Assembly (NCBI GenBank): GCA_023420935.1
Contig: JAEZUR010000115.1
Coordinates: 1 to 11,605, forward strand
Length of the DNA stretch: 11,605 bases
Direction: 5' to 3'
Source: Bacillota bacterium
GTDB taxonomy: Bacteria > Bacillota > Clostridia > Lachnospirales > Lachnospiraceae
The notes under the pieces were generated by a model that did no database searches, was not told the origin of the DNA, and worked only from the letters and a program-made list of their open reading frames with translations. The position numbers were made by a program, and so were the translations under genes. Shown here one piece after another: positions 7,150 to 11,605 of the stretch; within the stretch, counting starts at the first letter, position 1; each line of letters starts with the position of its first letter.

Positions 7150-7908
7150 TCATTTCTTAGGCTGTCTAAATTCTGTAGTAAAATCAGGATGATATAATTC
7201 CGAACGCTGATAATTACTATGAGATATTACATCCCCCACAATGATAAGGGCTGTTTTTGTAATTTGATTTTCTTTAGCCATGTTTAAAAGATTCTCTACC
7301 GTACCAACTATCTTTTTTTCTTCTTCCCAAGTAGCTTTGTAAACAATTGCCGCTGGTGTATCCTTCTTATACCCGCCTGTTATAAGCCTTTGTGATAATT
7401 CTCCTAGCATACCTGTACTTAAAAATACTACCATGGTTGTCTGGTGTGCTGCAAAAGTCTCAATTTGCTCCTTCTCTGGAACTGATGTTTTACCAGCCAT
7501 CCTAGTAATGACGACACTTTGCGAGATACCTGGTAAGGTGTATTCCAGATTCAATGAAGATGCCGCACCACAAAAAGAACTAACTCCTGGACACACATCG
7601 TAATCAATCTTTCGTTCCTCTAATAAATCCATTTGTTCTCGAATTGCACCGTATAAACAAGGATCTCCCGTATGTAAACGTACCATCATCTTGCCCTCTG
7701 CATTTCCCTGCTCCATCACGGCTACCACTTCTTCTAACGTCATGATTGCACTATTAAAAATCTTGCATGTTTTTTTTGCTTCTTTCAATATGTCAGGATT
7801 TACTAAAGAACCTGCATATATGATAATATCTGCCGTCTGAATATATTTTTGTCCGCGCACTGTGATTAAATCTGGTGCTCCCGAACCTGCTCCTACAAAA
7901 TGTACCAT
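7150..7908 (-). CDS. cbiF: CbiF, cobalt-precorrin-4 C11-methyltransferase
   Basis: CbiF (CobM family) transfers a methyl group from S-adenosylmethionine to C11 of cobalt-precorrin-4. The 252-residue length is normal. Motifs of the tetrapyrrole methylase fold, in order: VHFVGAGSGAPDLITVRG (2-19), YAGSLVNPDIL (31-41, characteristic of C11 enzymes), VRLHTGDPCLYGAIREQM (76-93), CPGVSSFCGAASSLNLEYTLPGISQSVVITRMAGKT (106-141) and VYKATWEEE further on. Start ATG 7906-7908 has GGAG (7914-7917) 5 nt upstream. The 65-bp gap before it, back to the cbiL stop, is by far the largest in the ring-synthesis cluster. It holds a 6-bp hairpin, CGTGAA/TTCACG (7949-7954 with 7966-7971), and a short GCCA/TGGC hairpin. 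Confidence 0.97.
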   Translation of the reverse strand: MVHFVGAGSGAPDLITVRGQKYIQTADIIIYAGSLVNPDILKEAKKTCKIFNSAIMTLEEVVAVMEQGNAEGKMMVRLHTGDPCLYGAIREQMDLLEERKIDYDVCPGVSSFCGAASSLNLEYTLPGISQSVVITRMAGKTSVPEKEQIETFAAHQTTMVVFLSTGMLGELSQRLITGGYKKDTPAAIVYKATWEEEKKIVGTVENLLNMAKENQITKTALIIVGDVISHSNYQRSELYHPDFTTEFRQPKK

Positions 7909-7973
7909 CTATGCTCCTATCTGCCAGCTTTGGCGTGCATACTTAATACGTGAATGTGCCTTATTTTCACGAA

Positions 7974-8654
7974 TTATTCCTTCACAATCAATAAAGAGTA
8001 GTATCCTGCATCCTGTGGAATATCATCTATACTTTCATATATCTTTTCGTTATCCATTCCACAATTTTCTATCATTGACACTTGGCAACTACGCTTTTTC
8101 AGTATTTCACATACCAGTTTGATCTTTTGTCCTGCTTTCATTAAAACTTTCGTACCCGAAAGTTGTAATGCTTCCTCAATTTCATAAGACGCAGGAATAA
8201 TATGCAACATCTCCTTTTTCTCCACTAATCCTTGATTTAATCGAGCAGATACTGCACAAAAAGATGGAATTCCATTAATGATTTCTGTTGCATAACCTTT
8301 CTCTCTTATTTTTTTATGCAGATACAGGTAAGTAGAATAGATAGTAGGATCACCTAATGTTAAAAATACAACATCTTTTCCTTGTTGTAAGTATTCAATA
8401 ATTTTATCTGCTCCTGCGTTATGATAATCTTCCAATTTTTTTGCATCTTTTGTCATAGGCATTGAAATAGACAGAATAATTTTTGTATCAAGATTAACGA
8501 TTGCCTGCTCTGCGATATGATATGCCACACTTTTTTCTTTTTCCTCTCCGGGTATTGCAATAATCTCTGCCTCTTTTATTATTCTTACTGCTTTTAATGT
8601 TAATAGTTCCGGATCGCCTGGACCCACTCCTACACCGTATAATTTTCCAAACAT
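7974..8654 (-). CDS. cbiL: CbiL, cobalt-precorrin-2 C20-methyltransferase
   Basis: CbiL (CobI family) makes the C20 methylation that commits cobalt-precorrin-2 to the corrin pathway. The product is 226 residues. Family features are LYGVGVGPGDPELLTLKAV (5-23), IIAIPGEEKE (31-40), ISMPMTKD (63-70), VFLTLGDPTIYSTYLYL (96-112), IINGIPSFCAVSARLN (125-140) and KAGQKI in the C-terminal half. GDPTIYST is typical of C20 enzymes and separates it from CbiF and CbiH nearby. Start ATG 8652-8654 has AAGGAG (8663-8668) at 8 nt, and the gene overlaps the end of cbiD by 25 nt. The SpoIVFB-like or uroporphyrinogen III methylases share the fold but lack these motifs. Confidence 0.96.
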   Translation of the reverse strand: MFGKLYGVGVGPGDPELLTLKAVRIIKEAEIIAIPGEEKEKSVAYHIAEQAIVNLDTKIILSISMPMTKDAKKLEDYHNAGADKIIEYLQQGKDVVFLTLGDPTIYSTYLYLHKKIREKGYATEIINGIPSFCAVSARLNQGLVEKKEMLHIIPASYEIEEALQLSGTKVLMKAGQKIKLVCEILKKRSCQVSMIENCGMDNEKIYESIDDIPQDAGYYSLLIVKE

Positions 8655-9787
8655 TTTATTAACTCCTTTGTATTTTCAGTTTGTCCCAATAGCCCGTATT
8701 GATTGGAAAAAACAATAGCTCCTAATTTCAGTTCATCGTGACCTCTATTACTTAAATAATATTGTATTCGTTCCATAACATAGTTCATCGTTTCTTGTGT
8801 TAGTCCTGCTTCCTCTAGGATTCCAATTGCCTCGTCTGTTGTGGAGCTGTTTAAGATAGCCTTTAATGTCTCAATAGATGCACTCGCCTTCACTGCATTC
8901 GAAGCTATAATTTCCATTCTAGCATCTGCGAACCTAGAGTGAGTATTCATAATTCCACCTGCTACTTTGATAAACTTTCCAATATGACTGATAAATAAAA
9001 TTCCTTTTACTCCAAGTTCCACCGCAATATCAATAGTTTCACCTATATAGTTACTACATTTTATAGAATGCTCCAAAGAAATAGATAACACTTCTTTCGT
9101 AAAATTGACTCCATAATTCCCTGGGGAAATAAGCAAATATTCTGATCCATTTGCTACCCTCATTCTAACTTCAACTCTAATGCTTTCGATTAAAGCAGCT
9201 TCGCTCATTGGTTCCACGATTCCACTGGTTCCAAGTACTGAAATTCCTCCTACAATTCCAAGCTTGGGATTAAAGGTTTTTTTTGCTATTTCCATACCTT
9301 GCGGAATCATAATTTCAACATCTACTCCACCTACGTAATCATTGTCTTCACATATTTCATTGACTGCATCGTGTATCATCTGTCTCGGTATTTTATTAAT
9401 AGCAGCACTACCGATAGGCTGTTCCAAGCCTGATTTTGTTATTCTTCCAACACCAGTACCTCCATCAATTGTAATAACTCCATTGGAATTCTTTGATACT
9501 TTTGCGAAAACCAAAATACCATTTGTTACATCTGGATCATCCCCACTGTCTTTTTTTATACCACAACTTACATACTCATTAGATTTTGTAATATCTTGAA
9601 TGGGAAGATGTAATTTCATTCCTTTGGGTGTCATAATATCTACAGCAGAAACTGACTTTCCAGTTAATAGCATTATCGTTGCTGCTTTTGCTGCTGCTGC
9701 AGCGCATGTCCCTGTGGTAAATCCCAACTTTAACTTCTTATTGTTTTTTATAACAAATTCATTTTCTAATCCTGTAACAACTTCCAT
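8630..9787 (-). CDS. cbiD: CbiD, cobalt-precorrin-5B C1-methyltransferase
   Basis: CbiD methylates C1 of cobalt-precorrin-5B, a step specific to the anaerobic route, and is not a member of the tetrapyrrole-methylase fold shared by its neighbours. The product has 385 residues. Recognised blocks: LKLGFTTGTCAAAAAKAA (19-36), VDIMTPKG (49-56), KKDSGDDPDVTNG (78-90), GGTGVGRITKSGLEQPIGSAAIN (109-131), GISVLGTSGIVEPMSE (181-196), PGNYG (222-226), NYIGETIDIA (246-255) and FISHIGKFIKVAGGIMNTHSRFADARME (265-292). I chose ATG 9785-9787 with GGAG (9799-9802) 11 nt upstream. The frame is open to 9898, but that extension runs through the leader terminator and has no family resemblance. It is the first gene of the operon, under the cobalamin riboswitch, and overlaps cbiL by 25 nt. 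Confidence 0.96.
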   Translation of the reverse strand: MEVVTGLENEFVIKNNKKLKLGFTTGTCAAAAAKAATIMLLTGKSVSAVDIMTPKGMKLHLPIQDITKSNEYVSCGIKKDSGDDPDVTNGILVFAKVSKNSNGVITIDGGTGVGRITKSGLEQPIGSAAINKIPRQMIHDAVNEICEDNDYVGGVDVEIMIPQGMEIAKKTFNPKLGIVGGISVLGTSGIVEPMSEAALIESIRVEVRMRVANGSEYLLISPGNYGVNFTKEVLSISLEHSIKCSNYIGETIDIAVELGVKGILFISHIGKFIKVAGGIMNTHSRFADARMEIIASNAVKASASIETLKAILNSSTTDEAIGILEEAGLTQETMNYVMERIQYYLSNRGHDELKLGAIVFSNQYGLLGQTENTKELIKCLENYTV

Positions 9788-9816
9788 CCTGTATAAATCT
9801 CCAATCGAGCTAAAAT

Positions 9817-9855
9817 AAAAAAAGCATCCTCTACAAACAAAGTTGTAAAAGATGC
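9817..9855 (-). terminator. Intrinsic terminator in the cbiD leader
   Basis: On the minus strand GCATCTTTTACAA (9843-9855) pairs with TTGTAGAGGATGC (9824-9836) over 13 bp, including two G-U pairs. The loop is 6 nt, and a T7 run at 9817-9823 follows directly. This is the strongest Rho-independent terminator in the window and ends 29 bp before the cbiD start codon, as expected for an OFF-when-bound riboswitch. Its 3' arm contains TGTAGAG (9829-9835). That could pair with TTCTACA (9913-9919), just after the aptamer, giving a 7-bp candidate antiterminator. Confidence 0.88.
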
Positions 9856-9858
9856 AAA

Positions 9859-9886
9859 AATAATGATATCTCTCGATATCATTATT
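9859..9886 (-). promoter_or_regulatory. Perfect 12-bp hairpin with GAGA tetraloop in the cbiD leader
   Basis: AATAATGATATC (9875-9886) and GATATCATTATT (9859-9870) pair perfectly around a GAGA (GNRA-type) loop closed by a C-G pair. T5 overlaps its 3' foot (9856-9860), so it could act as a weak terminator. Alternatively it may be a spacer helix that stacks just before the stronger terminator. It sits between the candidate P13 stem and the terminator. I cannot tell from sequence which role is real. Confidence 0.75.
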
Positions 9887-9916
9887 ACACCTAGCCATCG
9901 TTCGTAAATAAGTGTA
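9886..9916 (-). promoter_or_regulatory. Candidate P13 stem-loop of the cbiD riboswitch
   Basis: TACACTTA (9909-9916) can pair with TAGGTGTA (9886-9893) over 8 bp with one G-U pair. The 15-nt loop ends in ATGGC. TGGC could make a short contact (4 pairs, one wobble) with GCCG in aptamer loop L5, which is weaker than the 6-bp contact in the second riboswitch. TACA of its 5' arm is also needed for the candidate antiterminator with 9829-9835, so the two structures exclude each other. This is a model from base complementarity only. Confidence 0.45.
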
Positions 9917-9929
9917 GAACCCATTTCAA

Positions 9930-10097
9930 GGCAGGTCTTCTGACTCAGGCATCAACATTATATTCTATCTTCCCATTTGCACAGTGATATGCAGAATATA
10001 ACTCTTCCTTTACAGCGGCGCGACCGTATGGGCTTTTCACCCATTTCCCTATTATCTTGTACCACAATATTATAAAATATTGCAACAAGCACCTTTA
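9930..10097 (-). ncRNA. Cobalamin riboswitch aptamer (upstream of the cbiD operon)
   Basis: In order on the minus strand: AAAGGTGCTT (10087-10096), a compact arm with CAATATT/AATATTG, then ATAATAGGGAAATGGGTGAAA, ACGGTCGCGCCGCTGTAA (loop L5), an ATCACTG element where the other copy has GCCACTG, and the B12 box GAGTCAGAAGACCTGCC (9930-9946). It is about 168 nt, shorter than the copy before cbiM mainly because the 5' peripheral arm is smaller. The core is nearly identical in both. It should repress the eight-gene ring-synthesis operon when cobalamin is plentiful, through the terminator at 9817-9855. Confidence 0.96.
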
Positions 10098-10117
10098 AAA
10101 TTTAAATTGTTAGTGCA

Positions 10118-10146
10118 AGTCTATCACTAAATAAATAACATGTCAA
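10118..10146 (-). promoter_or_regulatory. Sigma-A-type promoter of the cbi operon
   Basis: A perfect -35 box TTGACA (10141-10146) is followed after 17 bp by TAGACT (10118-10123), which is 4 of 6 matches to TATAAT and is helped by an extended -10 TGA just before it. The predicted start near 10111 lies about 14 nt before the first conserved base of the aptamer. The -35 begins 12 bp beyond the stop codon of the upstream lipoprotein gene, and no separate terminator for that gene is visible between them. Confidence 0.75.
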
Positions 10147-10158
10147 TAAAACATATTA

Positions 10159-11352
10159 TCATTTGTCGATACATCGCTTGCAAGGATCATATCCTTTCTC
10201 TATTAATTCGTCCTTGGTTAATGTAGATTGTGCTTTGTTTTTATCCAATATATCATCAACACTACTACAGGTTGGAATATGAAATTTCTTTGTATTCCTA
10301 TTAATAATAAATACAATTTTGCTAGAGCTATCCATTCCAATGTTTGGATTAATCGATGTCTTATTAGAATTCTCCGTTCCCTTTGGCTCTCCTGCCTTCC
10401 ATGTGTCAGATGGGGAACCGTTCCATGTTATTGTTTTTCCATCGGATATGGCAATAATACTACCTTGTTCATCGGTTCGAAAAACTTTGATTCCTCTCGT
10501 TCGAAATGCATTTAATACTTCTGCATGTGGGTGACCATATGAGTTGTTTTCTCCACAACTAATAACTGCATAAGCTGGATTCACTGTATCCAAAAAAGAA
10601 TTTGTAGAGGCTGTTTTGCTGCCATGATGTGCTGCTTTATAAACGTCAGCATTAATATTAATACCACTATGAAGCATTTCTGTTTCTGATGCTTCTTCTG
10701 CATCACCAGTTAATAAAAATCTCTTTTCTCCGTGTTCTAGTAGAATACCAACGGAACAATCATTTGCATCATCGTATTCGGAGCCACTGGGCGATACAAT
10801 GGTAAAGGTAGCTTCTCCTAGAGTGTAAGAATCTCCTACCATTGGATTGGTTATATTATATTCCTTATCTTTTACAGTATGAATAATCTCTTCATACGTC
10901 TTTGTATCCTTACTATAATCGGGAAGGATAACTGTTTCACAGGGAACTTGATTTAGGACAATATCTAATCCACCGATGTGGTCGGTATCTGGATGCGTTC
11001 CTATGACATAATCTAAACTCTGAACTCCCTGATATTCTAAATATTGCTGCACTTCTATTCCTTTATTATTATTACCTGCATCGATCAACATGGCATGGCC
11101 ATCGCTAATAATTAAGGTACTATCTCCCTGTCCAACATCGATAAAATGAACTTCTAAGGTATCCGCATTTACATTTATAGGTTTATCTTCATGGCTTGTA
11201 GCAGCTTTATTTTTGACTTGATTGCGTGTTGCTTGATCAATTGTCGTTTGATCGTTCGTTATATTATCTTGATTGTTTATCTGACACCCTGTGAAAACAT
11301 TTATGATTAATATCATTACAAACAATAATACTAAATGATATCTTTTATTCAT
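10159..11352 (-). CDS. ComEC-type metallo-beta-lactamase lipoprotein with C-terminal Cys-rich domain
   Basis: A 397-residue predicted surface lipoprotein. The N-terminus is a lipoprotein signal (MNKRYHLVLLF..NVFTGC, Cys23; Phe at -3 is not ideal), then a Gln/Asn/Thr-rich linker to about residue 62. Residues about 66-303 are a metallo-beta-lactamase domain like the C-terminal domain of the DNA-uptake protein ComEC: LEVHFIDVGQGDSTLI, the metal motif HPDTDH (120-125), LLTGDAE (Asp217), AAHHGSKTA (His242-His243) and SYGHPHAEVL (274-276). Residues about 345-397 form a small domain with HIPTCSSV (His358, Cys362) and CKRC (391-394), resembling the Ada-type zinc-binding module often attached to nucleases. 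A hydrolase of phosphodiester or nucleic-acid substrates outside the membrane is likely; the true substrate is unknown. Start ATG 11350-11352 has GGAGG 6 nt upstream. No link to cobalamin synthesis is apparent. Confidence 0.85.
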   Translation of the reverse strand: MNKRYHLVLLFVMILIINVFTGCQINNQDNITNDQTTIDQATRNQVKNKAATSHEDKPINVNADTLEVHFIDVGQGDSTLIISDGHAMLIDAGNNNKGIEVQQYLEYQGVQSLDYVIGTHPDTDHIGGLDIVLNQVPCETVILPDYSKDTKTYEEIIHTVKDKEYNITNPMVGDSYTLGEATFTIVSPSGSEYDDANDCSVGILLEHGEKRFLLTGDAEEASETEMLHSGININADVYKAAHHGSKTASTNSFLDTVNPAYAVISCGENNSYGHPHAEVLNAFRTRGIKVFRTDEQGSIIAISDGKTITWNGSPSDTWKAGEPKGTENSNKTSINPNIGMDSSSKIVFIINRNTKKFHIPTCSSVDDILDKNKAQSTLTKDELIEKGYDPCKRCIDK

Positions 11353-11363
11353 TCTAATCCTCC

Positions 11364-11489
11364 AACTATATGCTACTACTTAATATATGTCATGTCAGCT
11401 TAATTCTACTATGCAACATCTCTCTTTGGTTAAGCTCATTTTTTACCACATGACTGAATAATAACAAATTAAATAAAATAAGGTTCTAT
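11364..11489. other. Gene-free stretch upstream of the lipoprotein gene
   Basis: No plausible coding region is visible on either strand. On the minus strand CTGACA with TAGCAT 17 bp downstream is a possible promoter for the lipoprotein gene, but it would put the start almost on top of the ribosome site, so I hold it weakly. Together with the hairpin and the right-hand end, this leaves about 240 bp without a gene. Confidence 0.4.
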
Positions 11490-11538
11490 AATAATTGTTG
11501 GGGTGTGTTGAAAAACATATTTCAACAATTATTTTTTT
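11490..11538 (+). terminator. Long hairpin with T-run near the right edge
   Basis: AATAATTGTTG (11490-11500) pairs perfectly with CAACAATTATT (11523-11533). Inside it, GGG faces TTT as possible G-U pairs, and TGTGTT (11504-11509) pairs with AACATA (11514-11519) around a GAAA tetraloop, for about 20 bp in all. A T7 run (11532-11538) overlaps and follows the 3' arm, so it reads as an intrinsic terminator on the plus strand. The only gene seen to the left runs the other way, so the plus-strand transcript it would end is not identified. On the minus strand the following bases are a poorer T-tract. Confidence 0.65.
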
Positions 11539-11598
11539 ATAGTAAAATGCATCTATAAGAAGCCTCTAACCAAATGCGCGTCGTCCAAAACAAACATT

Positions 11599-11605
11599 AA
11601 AAGGA
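11599..11605 (+). promoter_or_regulatory. Shine-Dalgarno-like sequence at the window edge
   Basis: The last bases, AAAAGGA, look like the start of a ribosome binding site on the plus strand. If real, a gene divergent from the lipoprotein begins just beyond the right edge, and the hairpin at 11490-11538 would lie in or near its leader. The match is short and cut off by the edge, so this is only a hint. Confidence 0.3.

Noticed and set aside
9788..9898. N-terminal extension of the cbiD frame
   Set aside because: It runs through the leader hairpin and the intrinsic terminator, does not resemble CbiD, and a family-consistent ATG with a ribosome site exists at 9785-9787.
10228..10534. Plus-strand open frames opposite the lipoprotein gene
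   Set aside because: They overlap a well-supported minus-strand domain protein and show no recognisable motif; other plus-strand frames opposite the cbi genes were left out for the same reason.
1..11605. CRISPR array, tRNA, rRNA or insertion sequence
   Set aside because: No regularly spaced repeats, tRNA-like cloverleaf, rRNA motif, transposase motif or terminal inverted-repeat pair was seen.

Overview
The window is AT-rich with strong AGGAGG-type ribosome sites. It looks like a low-GC Gram-positive anaerobe of the class Clostridia, possibly a Lachnospiraceae-type organism; this placement is inferred from composition and gene content, not from a marker gene. Every gene seen lies on the minus strand, so transcription runs from high to low coordinates.

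Right part (about 10159-11605): a lipoprotein with a ComEC-type metallo-beta-lactamase domain and a small C-terminal Cys-rich domain. Upstream of it is a roughly 240-bp gene-free stretch with a long hairpin and T-run that reads as a terminator on the plus strand. The window ends in a Shine-Dalgarno-like AAAAGGA.

Centre (about 1372-10146): an anaerobic (early cobalt insertion) cobalamin operon, cbiD-cbiL-cbiF-cbiG-cbiH-cbiJET-cbiA-cbiC. It starts from a good promoter (TTGACA, 17 bp, TGA-TAGACT) 12 bp beyond the lipoprotein stop codon. A cobalamin riboswitch and a strong intrinsic terminator precede cbiD. The genes are tightly packed, mostly overlapping by 4-25 nt. Together they encode the ring-modifying steps from cobalt-precorrin-2 to cobyrinic acid a,c-diamide: C20 (CbiL), C17 (CbiH), C11 (CbiF), deacylation (CbiG), C1 (CbiD), reduction (CbiJ), C5 and C15 methylation plus decarboxylation (CbiE, CbiT), methyl migration (CbiC) and amidation (CbiA). 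CbiJ, CbiE and CbiT are fused in one polypeptide.

Left part (1-1344): a second cobalamin riboswitch, then cbiM and the 5' end of cbiN, which are components of an ECF-type cobalt importer. cbiQ and cbiO would be expected beyond the left edge. One signal, cobalamin, would thus gate both corrin-ring synthesis and cobalt uptake, through two separate leaders with near-identical aptamer cores but different expression platforms.

I found no wholly unknown system. The most notable points are the CbiJ-CbiE-CbiT fusion, the paired riboswitches with a visible compensatory base-pair change, the expression-platform structures, and the hairpin at the right edge.
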